A stretch of DNA of 64,000 nucleotides from Asterias rubens (GCF_902459465.1 NC_047062.1:4838501-4902500), one strand, 5' to 3'. Shown: positions 35,003 to 46,522, counted from the stretch's first letter. The notes: generated by a model from the sequence alone, not told the origin. A program made the numbers and translations.

Positions 35003-35270
35003 GTGACGTCAATCGAGGCAGACTTTGCCTGTAATGCGTAGAGTAAACACAATTGCAAAGTACATGTACGGACCAAGTCGTGAGTTTGTAAGTTTCGAAT
35101 TTTTTTTCGTTTTTTTTTGTTTTTTTCCGGCAATGCCGACCAGGTGTATTGCTGCTGAATGCAGAAAAACACTTTTTGAAATGTACCAACTCACGACTTG
35201 GACGTACATGTACTTTGCACGTGTGTTTACTATACGCATTGCAGGCAAAGTCTGCCTCGATTGACGTCAC
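35003..35270. mobile_element. Inverted-repeat element carrying a THAP-like protein start
   Basis: Arms of about 85 bp (35003-35088 and 35186-35270) share GTGACGTCAATCGAGGCAGA, AAAGTACATGTAC and CCAAGTCGTGAGTT. Between them, plus-strand 35134 onwards reads MPTRCIAAECRKTLFEM, like the first residues of a THAP zinc-finger domain (C-x4-C), before the frame runs into the right arm. No target duplication was seen. Confidence 0.65.
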
Positions 35271-35421
35271 AAAAGGGGTAGGCGGAGTCAGCCCCCAAAC
35301 AACTTTATATATTTTTTTAACATATAAATCGTAACAAACAATTACTAAAAAAATTGTTTTAATGTTCGTAAGCATATACTCTTATGTTTGAAAGAAAAAA
35401 AAATTCTATTTCCAGGTGACT

Positions 35422-35790
35422 TTAAAGACCGTGGACACGATTGGTATTTGTCACAGTTGGTGTATCTCAACATATGCATACAATAACAAACCTGTGAAAA
35501 TTTGAGCTCAATCGGTCATCGAACTTGCGAGATAATAATGAAAGAAAATACACCCTTGTCACACGAAGTTGTGTGCGTTTTTATGGTTGATTTCGAGACC
35601 TCAAGTTCTAAATTTGAGGTCTCGAAATCAAATTCGTGGAAATATACTTCTTTCTCGAAAACTATGGCACTTCAGAGGTAGCCGTTTCTCACAATGTTTT
35701 ACACCATCTACCTCTCCCCATTTCTCGTTACTAAGTAAGGTTTTATACTAATAATTATTTTGATTAATTACCAATAGTGCGAGCAGTTAA
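35422..35790. mobile_element. TTAA MITE copy (reverse orientation)
   Basis: TTAA at 35422-35425 and 35787-35790, the family body including TGTATCTCAACATATGCAT and the GAGACCTCAAG hairpin; the right end is eroded. Confidence 0.8.
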
Positions 35791-35916
35791 ATCGAAAACA
35801 AACACTGGAACACCTTAGCATGGATATGGCTAATAGAATTGTGTTTTTGTCCTTATAATCTGTTGTTGTTCTATGACATAACATAACAAGTTCACAAAGT
35901 TGACTGTCCTACTCAC

Positions 35917-36269
35917 CGGGTTGGTTGTATGTGACAGGACCAGAAAATGAACACTCGACTGGTGGTAGTATTATCTCCCTCTTTATCTGACGGAGGAAGA
36001 GGAGGTATACGGACCGTGACTGACTTCTGTGAAGACCTGTGGAGTTTGTGTCGAACTTCAGAAACGCTGACTGGGCCTAAAATCTCTTCAAACCTTTTAT
36101 AAACATAACATGAAATTCCACGAGAAACAGTCACATCTCTTTTGGGTCCAAGTTCCCACGGTGTTTCCGTGGCTACACTCGGCACCCTCTCTCCGGTAAC
36201 TTGCTCGCTTTCAATCAGACTGATTTCTTTAACACCTCTTGTCGCTATGTAGAGAACAATATCTGGTCC
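35917..36269 (-). CDS. Possible upstream coding exon of LC8 gene 1
   Basis: On the minus strand 36269 to 35917 is open for 117 codons after a TTTTCAG acceptor and ends CCCG before GTGAGT. It reads GPDIVLYIATRGVKEISLIE, then GERVPSVATETPWELGPKRD, YKRFEEILGPVSVSEVRHKL and KSVTVRIPPLPPSDKE. Joined to the LC8 exon at 34287 the frame continues (CG plus A gives Arg, then SSIK and the LC8 Met). The open frame also extends some 50 bases 5' of the acceptor. No start codon was found, so further 5' exons would be needed. It could instead be a noncoding exon or part of a different gene. The family is not recognised. Confidence 0.42.
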
Positions 36270-36778
36270 CTGAAAACATTCCGAGTGTTGCCCTTGGAGC
36301 TGCTGGGAATATTGTTTAAGTCATCGGCTGAGTTTACCATGACAATGACCATGTTTGCTGTGTGGTTGAGTAAGCATAAGTCTCAAGGTTGTTGCTCAAA
36401 CTGCCGAGGATTGTATAAGGGGGGGGAGTGTGACTTAGCCATGACAGTTGCTGCCCCCAGTAGAGAAGGCAACTTTTACTAAACGAAAATCTTTCCCTTT
36501 TTGTCTTATTTGTCATCAGCATCATTATCTTTTTTTCAACAGTTCTTTTTGTGCCGTGATAGTGTTTATAGTTCATTGGTGTGTTACCCCTTTTCGGGTT
36601 TCAATCGCTTTCAGAATTTATCTTTTAAGTTTAATTAACAATTTTTTGTCGTTTAAAAAAATACCGTCAATATTCTGGCCCAGGGTTTTACTTTTAGTCA
36701 ACCCAAAAAACAAAACCTAACTAACATTGACATCGGAAGGGCTGACAGTAATCTATCTATAAAATGATGAATTTTATC

Positions 36779-37175
36779 TTAAAGACACAGGACACTATTG
36801 GTAATTGTCAAAGACTCGTCTTAACATTTGGTGTATCTCAACATATGCATACAATAAAAAAACCTGTGAACATTTTAGCCCAATCGGTCGTCGAAGTTGC
36901 AAGATATTAATGTGAAAGAAAAAAACACCCTTGTCGCACCATGGTCACACGAAGTTGGGTGCTTTCATGCTTGATTTCAAGACCTCAAATTCTAAATCTG
37001 AGGTCTCGAAAACAAATTCGTGGAAAATTACTTCTTTCTCGAAAACTACGTTACTTCAGAGGGAGCCGTTTCTCACAATGTTTTATACTACCAACCTCTC
37101 CCCATTACTCGTTACCAAGAAAGGTTTTATGCTCATAATTATTTCGAGTAACTACCAATATTGTACTACATTTAA
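36779..37175. mobile_element. TTAA MITE copy (reverse orientation)
   Basis: TTAA at 36779-36782 and 37172-37175; left end AAGACACAGGACACTATTGG; internal GAGGTCTCGAAA hairpin half retained. Confidence 0.82.
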
Positions 37176-37513
37176 ATCATTATGTTGTAAATTAAAATCA
37201 ATTGCCGTGTGATCCTCAAAGTATATATACCTGTGGTGTTTGAAACCGTTCGATTATTTCAATCTACAATAAAACTAACCCGTGATTTGTTTTTCAAATG
37301 GTGGTCGCATTGTGAGATATTGCCGAATTATTCGTACTAGGAACACACAATCTACGAGCCGTTACTGACGATAACGCTTCTCAGATTCAAATTTGGTGTC
37401 ATAAAAACTGATTTCCTTTTAACCACCTCATGGTGAAATGTTATCGAAAGCTGACTATGTTTCTAACTAAAAGTCAAAACTATGCCATTGATTTTAAGAA
37501 GTCTATCTACCCT

Positions 37514-37867
37514 TTAAAGCCATTGGACACTTTCGGTAAACAGTATTGTCCAAGTCCCACACTTCGTGTATCACAACTTATATTAGAATAACAAACCTGT
37601 GAAAATTTAGGCTCAATCGGTCGTCGGAGTCGGGAGAAAATAACGGAAAAAAAACACCCTTGGTTTCCGCACGTTTCGCCGTGTCATGACATGTGTTTAA
37701 AATAAATCCGTAATTCTCGCTATCGAGAATTGATATTGTTTTAATGTTTTCTCAAAAAGTAAAGAATTTCATGGAATACCATTTTATGAGAAGTCTTTCA
37801 CCATTACAATTATTTGTAAATCTGTGAACTTTTTTTTTCCTGTACCGAAAGTGTCTAATGGCCTTAA
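37514..37867. mobile_element. Second TTAA-flanked MITE family
   Basis: TTAA at 37514-37517 and 37864-37867; ends AAGCCATTGGACACTTTCGG / CCGAAAGTGTCTAATGGCCT. The body differs from the main family but keeps the ACAAACCTGTGAAAATTTAG motif. A truncated relative is at 51181-51392. Confidence 0.8.
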
Positions 37868-38908
37868 ACCAAGATGCCTGAATGTACCATTTGGAAGACG
37901 TGTTCATATTCAGCTTAAGATGGGAGCGAAAATCTGATTGGAAAATCCCACGTTTAGGTGGGAGAAACTTAAGAAGAAAGCAAAAACCATGAAAGGTTTT
38001 CACCCAAAGGGAGATGAAAGATATGGGCAAGTATTCCTTAAAAAAGAAAATCAAATTTTCAAACTTCTACAACAGGCCCTATAATACCACTGTAAATCGA
38101 CGAAAACTGAAATGTTGTCACTACTCACTGCTCACTAAAGGCAGATTGTCTCGCAAATGATTCGATGGACCAAATGGAAGCATTATAAGCAAACAATAAC
38201 TGAAAATACCCACCTGATGCCCGTCACTGTTTTCACGAAAAAAGGGACCGTCCAAATACTGCAACTTTCACAAGTTGTGATCTGTTTCTAGTAAAGGCTA
38301 TATACGATAAGAATTAATGTAGGCCTACTCTTAGATGTTTCTTTATGAATATATATAGAACGTTGGAAGTCACTTGGTAGCCTTTGGGCTTCTTGGATTA
38401 ATTTCAAAAGAAATCATTCTTTGTTATAATTATGCGGACAGCATGCAGGATAAAGATGTTAGGATGAAAAGTAAACAAAACATTAAAATAAAGTACGAAA
38501 TTACTTTGTTGAACCAGCCAGACTGTTGGGGGTGGGGGGGGGGGGGCGCTGTGCCAGACTTTTTTTAAGACGAGAGTGCACCCCAATTCAGTATCGTTTT
38601 AACTTAATAAGTGACATGAGCTTAACAATCAGTTTGTATGGCAGTTGTCCATAGCACCCCTGCATAAATGCGCTCATTTTTTTATTTAGGAAAAGTTGCC
38701 CTATCATATAAAAAACCCCAAAAACTAGCGATCAAAAAAGGTCCAATTGTTAAGAGCATACGGTTTGCACACAGTAGAAAGCACTAACTAAAAATTATCA
38801 GGCACCGGCCAACAAAGCTGTATCTCAAAAAATACCGGCACTCCCAATAATCAAACGTATATCGTATACGTATTTTAAGGGGAAACGGTAATTGTTAATT
38901 TATACAAA
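37868..38908. other. Intergenic region, nothing recognised
   Basis: AT-rich noncoding sequence; a G homopolymer lies near 38535-38546. Confidence 0.4.
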
Positions 38909-39456
38909 TTAAAGACACTGGACACTATTGGTAATTGTCAAAGACTAGTCTTCACAGTTGATGTATATCAACATATGCATAAAATAACAAACCTGTGAAA
39001 ATTTGAGCTCAATCGGTCGTCGAAGTTGCAAGATATTAATGGGGGAAAAAACACTTGTCGCACCATGATCACACGAAGTTGTGGGCTTTCAGATGCTTGA
39101 ATTCGAGACCTCAAATTCTAAATATGAGGTCTCGAAACCAAATTCGTGGGAAATTAATTCTTTCTCGAAAACCTCGTCACTTCAGAGGGAGCTGTTTCTC
39201 ACAATGTTTTATATTGGGTGCGTTCGTTTAGCTTCCCTGGGTCGACCCCGGTGTGTGGCGGTTTTTTTTTTCCCAGGACGAACGTGTGCAGATAATTACC
39301 CACGTTCGTCCTGGAAGAAAAAACACCACACACCGGGGTCGACCCAGGGAAGCTAAACGAACGCACCCACTATCAACCTCTCCCCATTACTCGTAATCTA
39401 GAAAGGTTTTATGATAACAATTATTTTGAGTAATTACCAATAGTGCCAACTGCCTA
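38909..39456. mobile_element. TTAA MITE copy with a hairpin inserted in it
   Basis: TTAA at 38909-38912; the right end is CAATAGTGCCAACTGCCTAA. The body matches the family up to TTTTATA at 39213 and resumes at CTATCAACCTCTCC at 39370. The interruption is the hairpin at 39215-39369. Confidence 0.85.
39215..39369. mobile_element. Hairpin element with TGGGTGCGTTCG ends
   Basis: Arms of about 70 bp (TGGGTGCGTTCGTTTAGC... and its complement) around a short loop near 39285-39299, with few mismatches. It is inserted in the TTAA MITE; no clean target duplication. Confidence 0.88.
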
Positions 39457-39834
39457 ACCATTTTCCCCCTGCTTACATTTTTCTACTTTTTGGATATGTT
39501 GTTTTAGAGGGTTTCAGGAGACACTTACAAAAACTTCATTTCTGTTGCAATTTTGTCTAGGTAAAGCCATATTGTGGCTTAGATTGACTAGGCTACATCA
39601 GGCACTTGTCTCTTAAAACTTGTCCATACGTTCCAAATTGTTTTCTTTTAACATCGTATTCAATGGACGTTGGTCGTCATGACCTCATCTTGGATGGTGG
39701 GTGTGGCAGGGCGGGGCAAGGTGGGGGCGGGGCGGGTAGTCTTGGTTAGCAACACTTTGCGAAAGAAGACGCAACATCGACTTGCTTGGAGGGACTGGGC
39801 AAGTCTACCAATCTATGCCGAATTTTTATTTACA

Positions 39835-39962
39835 GGGGGGGGGGGGGGGGGGGGTGGGGAGGTGAAGGGGGATATGGTAGAGAAGTTGGGCGGGAGGGGA
39901 GTGTGGTCCATTTTGTGCGCTTTTTGTTGGGGGCGGGACTTTCATTTTTTGTCTTTCTTTTT

Positions 39963-39994
<32 letters not shown>

Positions 39995-40105
39995 TTTCTT
40001 TTTTTTTTGGGGGGGGCGCCCGCCCCTCCCCATCCCAGGTGAGCCTGAATGGAGGGTGTTGGGGGGGGGGGGGGGTGGTGGAGGGAGGTGGGGGGGGGGG
40101 CGGTT
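39835..40105. repeat. Homopolymer-rich stretch (poly-G, poly-T, poly-G)
   Basis: G runs (39835-39854, 40057-40101) surround T runs (39959-40008). Open frames here translate the homopolymers. Length and base accuracy in such runs is doubtful in any assembly. Confidence 0.85.
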
Positions 40106-40554
40106 AAGAACATATTCTTGCCAAGAAGCATTTATCTCATCCAGATCCTATACTCTAAAAAAACACAGTACAGACAATTATTCAAGGATTCAAGAATAAA
40201 CGCATTTTCAATCATATTATTATAAACATAACAGGAATAGTGACAACTTTACATAAAAGTATTTATTTCAAAGCACCAAACTTTTAGTAGCGAGTCATCG
40301 ACAAGGGTTAATTGTGGTGTGTGTGTGGTACACGATAGCATGTTACAAAGAATAAAGGTGATAACAAATGCAATGTTTCAAATCTTGTTTTGGTTAACAC
40401 TTTCAAACTTTTGGATACATCCTTTATCAGGACTAAATAAATACTGGGTTTCGCCAGATGCAAAACAATGCCAACATTGTAGGGGGTGGGGGCCACAAGG
40501 TGGACACCATTAGTTTCTAGGGGCCGCTTATTTTCTATAATGGATATTAACACG

Positions 40555-41090
40555 GTTACTTTTTTAACCTGTCATTATTTTTTAACGCGGCGCCATTTTT
40601 AGTGGAAACTTTATTTTTGGTAGGCCACTAGTTCTTTTTGGTGGCGCCTTCAGTGGAACGCGACCACTTTTTTTTAAGCGATACCTCTTCTTTTAGCGGC
40701 GACTTTTTTTTTGGCGGCAACTTTCGTTTTGGTGGCGACTGTCTTTTCGGTCGGCGTTTTTTTTTTTTACGTGTCACCTTCCGGGTTATGTTTGTGTGTA
40801 TGGGGATGGGAAAGGGTGGGGGAGGGGGAAGGGAAGGGGGAGGGGATGGGAATTCTCCCACACAAACACAACCAAAAAAGGCGACGCGTTAAAAAAAGGC
40901 GCCGCCAAAAATAAGAGCCGCTGCCAAAAAAAAAAGTTGCTGCCAAAAAAAAAGTCACTGCCAAAAAAAGAGGCATCGCTTAAAAGTTTCCGCGTAAAAA
41001 AAGGTGCCTCCAAATAAAAAATAGTCGCCGCCACCAACAAACTCCCGCGAAAAAAGTCGCCGCGTGAAAAAAAGAAAATCGACGCAAAAA
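40555..41090. mobile_element. Fold-back element built of poly-T/GGCGGCGAC units
   Basis: The left half repeats T-runs followed by GGCGGC or GGTGGCGAC. The right half repeats the complement, GTCGCCGCC or GCCGC followed by A-runs. The centre (40800-40855) is G-rich (GGGAGGGGGAAGGGAAGGGG). The two halves can pair imperfectly along their whole length. Arms made of short repeated modules recall the sea urchin TU fold-back class; this is analogy only. Confidence 0.6.
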
Positions 41091-41725
41091 CATGGCAGTG
41101 TTACTGGTCAATGCCATAATTATGGTCAAATAAAAATGCAACTGTCCGTTTGCACCTTTCCTTTAATCATGACCGGGCTGTTCAGGCTCTTGTGGTGCTG
41201 TTCACTAATTGTTATACTAGATAATATTACGTGGTAAAAGCAGATTATATTATCTGCGTGGAAATAGACAATATTTTTAATACAATAAAATTACTACATG
41301 AACGCTATACATTCTGGTAATAACATAAAAACTTCAGAATTCAAGAGAGGCAGAGTTCGATTGGGGGGGGGGGGTGGGGGTGGAATGCCTCACCCCCCGT
41401 GTCCCGTACCTTGGCTAGATTTTGCATTGACAGACAATACACAGAGATAGAATGAATGTACATTTGCTGGTCTGGTCCCTATAGCAAATCGTAGATTGTC
41501 GATTGGGGTATGTAGAAAAAGCCTCAATTTCTTTCACTTAAATATTGAGATACTTTAGGCTTGCTAAAGTTTATATTAACCTGTCCATTTTTGTACCGTT
41601 CACATTAAAAGATCGTTGACTTGGTGAAATACAGTTTTAACACCATCTGATGAGTTACAAAAACAACATCGGCCTTTAAGCCTGCTATTAGTCTATCAGC
41701 TCTCGGGAAGACTGCCCTCTGTCGT
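41091..41725. other. 3' flank of LC8 gene 2
   Basis: No gene was seen; a short G run occurs at 41363-41390. It probably includes the LC8 gene 2 3' UTR. Confidence 0.45.
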
Positions 41726-42001
41726 CTATCCTGATTTATACAGCAAGACTGCAAGTTGTCCCAAATAGAAATAGATGAAACTTTTGGTCTCGTGGGTGAC
41801 GTAGCTGCCAAAGTTTTTCCCCACAATGCAGTGCCACGATGGCGAGTAGGTTTTGTCGAATTCCTTCTTCAGGTACGCAGCGATGTCTTTTTCAACGGAG
41901 AATTTTTCTAAGGCTTTGTTGGCCTGGCTGATGGAGTAGTCCTGCATGTCCTCGTCCATGTCGGTGTTCTTGATCACCGCCTTGGGATCCGTTTGACTCA
42001 T
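41726..42001 (-). CDS. Dynein light chain LC8-type, gene 2
   Basis: A complete 91-aa LC8 from ATG at 42001: [60 protein letters not shown] and [17 protein letters not shown]. It is the closest of the three to canonical animal DYNLL (89 aa), with the conserved Gly of FYLGQ and the KSG end. The coding part is one exon after a TTTTGTAG acceptor 11 bases upstream; a 5' noncoding exon probably ends at 43408 (donor GTAGG on the minus strand). LC8 dimerises and binds TQT-like linear motifs in dynein intermediate chain and many other partners. It is divergent from gene 3. Confidence 0.95.
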   Translation of the reverse strand: MSQTDPKAVIKNTDMDEDMQDYSISQANKALEKFSVEKDIAAYLKKEFDKTYSPSWHCIVGKNFGSYVTHETKSFIYFYLGQLAVLLYKSG

Positions 42002-42569
42002 CTTGACCTGACCTACAAAATAAAATAAGACGTTCATTTATATTATTTCAACTTCTCTCCAAATATATAGGCAAATGTAACCTTTGATTTTTTGCAAAAA
42101 AAAATAGTCAATGGCCTGACGCTTGCCTGACGTTCAGTTGTTCAAATCCTATTTGGATGTAGTTAATAAACAATTACATTTCAAGTGATAAACCACAAGG
42201 GAAACTGACTGGGTACGTTTTTAAATAGTTTGGCTTCGAACGAAAGATAAATGGACTGAAGCGGGACTCGAACCGACAACACACAACAAACTAAATTGTG
42301 AAATATTGTTATATTTCAAAATGTGGTAACGTTTTTGAGATAATGTTGCAGACGATTTATCCACGAAGGAGGAACAATCCATCATTAGAACACACAATCT
42401 ATGATCATTAATTCATGCACAGAAACGTTTCTCAGATTGAAATGTTTTTTAATCATTCTCTAAAACCGCATTTCTAAAAATGTTATACAATATCAACAAC
42501 AACAGTGCTTCCTATCCAAGTGAGTGTCTATGGTCATTAATTAAAGGAGTTACCAAAAGGTACACTGCC

Positions 42570-43114
42570 TTAAAGGCAGTGGACACTTTTGGTATTTACT
42601 CGAAATAGTTATTAGCGTAAAACCTCACTTGGTAACGAGTGATGGGGAGGGGTTGATAGTATAAAACATTGTGAGAAACGGCTCCCTCTTAAGTAGTTAT
42701 ACTCTTTCAATCCTCCACAACTGAGTTTAGTTCATTAAAGGCAGGGGGCACTATTGGTAATTACTCAAAATAATTGATAGCATAAAAACTTTGGTAACAA
42801 GCAACGGAAAACTGTTGAAACAGCTCCCTCTGAAGTAACGTAGTTTTCGTGAAAGAAGTAATTTTCCACTAACATAATTTTTATTTGAATTGGATTTCGA
42901 GACCTCAAAATTAGACTTTGAGGTCCCGAAATCAAGCATGAAAACACACAACTTTGTGTGACAAGGTTGTTTTTTTCTTTCATTATTATCTCGCAACTTC
43001 GACAACTAATTGAGTTCAAATTTTCACAAGTTTGTCATTTTGTGCACATGTTGAGATACACCAAGTGAGATGACTGGTCTTTGACAATTTACTAAAAGTG
43101 TCCAGTGACTTTAA
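42570..43114. mobile_element. TTAA MITE copy with an extra left end
   Basis: TTAA at 42570-42573 and 43111-43114; a second left end begins at 42735. This is the same partial-tandem arrangement as in 21699-22212. It lies in the 5' intron of LC8 gene 2. Confidence 0.82.
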
Positions 43115-43407
43115 GGGAAACCGAAATCCCCAAACACTTAAGAAAAGACCATACTATAGGTGACACTAAGATTTCTAGTGCTCATGAACAAAGTTTCTTC
43201 ACTTTGATTATCCTGTGTATATTTTTTACTTTATTTGTGCACAAAAAATATAAAAAGGTAAAAAGGTATAGCTTTTCGAAAGTTAGTCAACTTGGGAAAA
43301 ACAGACACTGTATTCAGCTCAAACTTTTCATGTGACCTTAAAAATATCTTGTTGATAACTTTGCCAATAAATCAGTACGTTGACAAAAAGACAATCTAAG
43401 TTCCTAC

Positions 43408-43510
43408 CTTTGATCCCTTGGTTAGGTTACCACTCTTGATCTGCACAACACCACACGATACAGCAAAATAGTCTTGTCGCTGAAGATTCGAGAAGAGAAG
43501 TTTTGGACAA
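43408..43510 (-). other. Probable 5' noncoding exon of LC8 gene 2
   Basis: On the minus strand the sequence ending GGGATCAAAG is followed by a GTAGGAAC donor. The 5' edge is not defined. Confidence 0.5.
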
Positions 43511-43567
43511 CCGGGAGTAAAGTTATCCCCTTAAGTACTCCGAATCGAAGGCTGCAGTGTGATCGCC

Positions 43568-43850
43568 ATTGGTATCAGAAAACTTTTCCTCACAGCCGTG
43601 ATTGGCTTAAAAAGTTCGACTCTGTCTGGTGATTGGTTGCTGACTCAGAATTGATGCGGTAGCCATACGTCTGAAGGACGCTGGCTTCAGGACTCTCCCC
43701 AGAAAAACATCTCTCTTTCGTTCGATTTCCAGAGGTGGGCTCAGATGACTGAAGTGTCATCCTACGAAGCGACTACAATAACGCCTACATTCCAATGGGA
43801 TGGTTAGTGACTGTGATTGGTCACCATGGAGAAGAATGACTTTTGATTGG
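43568..43850 (-). promoter_or_regulatory. Cluster of CCAAT boxes upstream of LC8 gene 2
   Basis: Five ATTGG (minus-strand CCAAT) sites: 43568-43572, 43601-43605, 43632-43636, 43816-43820 and 43846-43850. They lie just upstream of the putative first exon, a position typical of NF-Y-driven promoters. Confidence 0.55.
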
Positions 43851-44019
43851 CTGGGAACGTGTAAACCCTGAACCCGGTAGCTTGTTTCGTTTGCGCCAAG
43901 GCCGTAAACCCAGCTTTGTAAAAACAACTCTCTTGAGAACGGTAGTTTAAAAACAACAGTCAAGGAGGGACAAATGAATTCAGTGTTAATTTTTTTGTAT
44001 CGCTATATCGTGTTTGTTC

Positions 44020-45080
44020 TTTTTTTTCTCTTCGTTTTGTCAACATCATACTTTTGCCTTCCTGCGACAACAGCTTTGTATTCCACACACACCGGCATCG
44101 CGTCTCTTTTGAACTTCTTGCAACGTGCATGTTTCGTCTACCTATAGGGCCCTATGCGTTATTTTTATCTTAAATGTTTCCTCTTGTAACGCCTTACTAA
44201 GAATGGCTGTTATATCCCACATCCATCACTGCGTCAAGATGCATGTTTCATTCCCCTTTAATTAGACTTTTTCAAGAAACTCCCACCCTCAGCTCAATTG
44301 AGATTATTTTCATATAAAATGTTTCTTCGTGTCGTTTTGTCAAAAAATGTCAACCACATACTCTTGGTTTGTTAAGATGTGTAGAACAAATGGCCACTCC
44401 AACAGCTTTATATTCCACATACCAGCACAGCGTCTCTTTCCAACTCCTTCGAGGTGTTCAATCCCCTATATCTATACAGTTTTTAAGAGGAATATAAATT
44501 CCCACCTTCAGTTCCTATGATTTATTTTCATCTGTAAAATGTTTCCTCGTGTAACCCCTTACCAAGAATGGCTGTTATATTCCACATCCATCACTACGTC
44601 TCTTTCAAACTCCTTCAAGGTGCTCGTTTAATGGGGATGAAACTTTCATCCCCTTTAATCTAGACAGTTTAAAGAGGAATATAAACTCCTTTAGCGCCTA
44701 TTGGTTATTTTCATCTAAAATATAGTAACCCCTTACCAAGACTGTCTGTTATATTCCACATCCAGCACTGCGTCTCTTTCGAACTCCGTCAAGGTGCATG
44801 TTTCAACCCCATATAGGATAATCTAAAGACATTTTAAAGAAACACCCACCTTCAGCTCATTATAAGTTATTTTCATCTAAAATGTTTTTGTTGAAGTTTT
44901 GTCAACCACTAACTCTTGCTTTGCTGAGATCTGTAGAACAAAGGGCCACCCTAACAACTTGATATTCCACATATCAGCACAGCGTCTCTTTTGAATTCCT
45001 TGTATTAGAGGTGCATATTTCAACCCCCTATAATCTAAAGACATTTTTAAGAGACCGACCTTTAGCTCCTCTGGGTTGTT
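44020..45080. repeat. Array of diverged units of about 130-210 bp
   Basis: About six units share a TATTCCACAT..CAGCAC.GCGTCTCTTT core (near 44082, 44212, 44411, 44577, 44754 and 44961), a TTATTTTCATCTAAAATGTTT segment and an AACCCC(T)TATAATCTA segment. It lies in the space between divergent LC8 genes 2 and 3. Confidence 0.75.
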
Positions 45081-45742
45081 TCCATACCACTAATGGTTGT
45101 TAACCTGGTTTGGGGCAAACCAAGCTGGGGCAAACTTGCATACAAAATAATACAAGAGGGTCACGAGCTTGAAAGTTGGTATTACAAAATAAATTAATGT
45201 AATAATTATAAACCAAGTGTCTTTCATAATACTATAATAAAGTTTAAGCTCATGCGTTTTAGAAGCATGAAGTTGAGGGCCATCTGTCCAACACAAGGAT
45301 AACTTGCTATTTTCAAACAAGCCTTTATTTGCACCCCCCCTTTATACAGTCTAGTATAAACTTATCCAATCACTGGATCTTTGCTTGAAAATAATTGGGA
45401 AGTAGTTCCAACAAAACCAATTAATCACCATGGTGTTTTTACCCCCAATCCTTTAACGATCAAATCAAATCTACGCAAATTAATTCACTTGTGCTATTGA
45501 CAGGTTTAAATAATCATAAAAAAATGTGGCCTTGATCATGAGTAGCACAAGGGGGACGGTTGGATCGACTGCGACTCACTCAAGTTCCCGGGACGTTATA
45601 GATATTTTCATGGGGGATATATTTTGGGGTTTATGACAGAGTTTGATGATTTGGGTGATTTTTTTGTGGACTGGTGGAGTGTCACTGTTCCGTGACCACA
45701 CCCTTCAACCATTGCACCGTGACTTCGTAATATATCTGCCGT

Positions 45743-45878
45743 CGATTTCACCAAACTCTTCCTAACTTAGGATTAATCTTAGGACTTGGGCCCGAGTTGC
45801 GTAGGACGCATTGAACCATCCTAAGTTTAGGACGGGTTATTAATTAGTTAGGATTAATCCTAGAGTTTCGTGAAATCG
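45743..45878. mobile_element. Small MITE with CGATTTCAC ends
   Basis: Inverted ends CGATTTCACCAAACTCT / AGAGTTTCGTGAAATCG, with inner TAGGATTAATC(T/C)TA repeats. Total 136 bp. Confidence 0.75.
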
Positions 45879-46273
45879 GCTGCTGTTATCTGACAACATT
45901 GGAAGTATGAAGCAAAATCCTGTTTTGTTTTGGAGTGATTGGGATGGTGAATTAACCGTGCGGCAGGAGTCCCCACCCCTGGGGACTCGATGCTTTTTGT
46001 AACCCAAGCCACTACCCCTACCTTCGTAACCTCTGGTACATTTTGCCCTGGTTTGTGGAACTCCCTACTTCACAAAGTTTCCCACGCCCGCGTTGGGCTC
46101 CACTGACAACAGAGCTCCACTTCATTCTTTTGTCTTTTGATGAGAGGTGTTGAAAAAGAATTCACTCCACGAAAGCGAACAAGCTACCGAAGACTGGAAC
46201 GGCACATTGCACCCAGCCAGTTTACTCTGAGAACAATGGCAACGGTATGACTGAACTACAAACAAGCTTTTGA

Positions 46274-46522
46274 CCAATTAGATTGTGTCTGTTTTCACGG
46301 AAACTCACGTTGTACGAAGGTGATGCTTTCGACTTGATTCACGCCCCTTTATCCTTCAGCGTGGGTATTTAATGGGAGAATAGTTGAGTAGGTTGAACAC
46401 AAATATTAAAGCTTCTCAAGAAAGTCTGTCCAGATAAATCGATCTTGTTCTACATCTTCCGAGAGACCAAGGGGAACGAGAGGAGCGTCAAACAGCCGAG
46501 TGAGGGATATTACAGAATACAG
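46274..46522 (+). promoter_or_regulatory. Promoter and 5' noncoding exon of LC8 gene 3
   Basis: CCAAT at 46274-46278 and a TATTTAA at 46366-46372 precede a stretch ending ACAGAATACAG before a GTAGGC donor at 46523. Splicing to the acceptor at 47432 puts the ATG two bases into the coding exon. Confidence 0.55.

Larger units (their letters stand above)
34288..35916 (-). other. Intron region between LC8 gene 1 and its upstream open exon
   Basis: 1.6 kb holding an ATT-rich tail (34936-34963), an inverted-repeat element (35003-35270) and a TTAA MITE (35422-35790). It is treated as an intron only if the upstream exon is real. Confidence 0.45.

Noticed and set aside
39670-40199. Gly- and Phe-rich open frames at 39.7-40.2 kb
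   Set aside because: They come from poly-G and poly-T runs, not from a gene.
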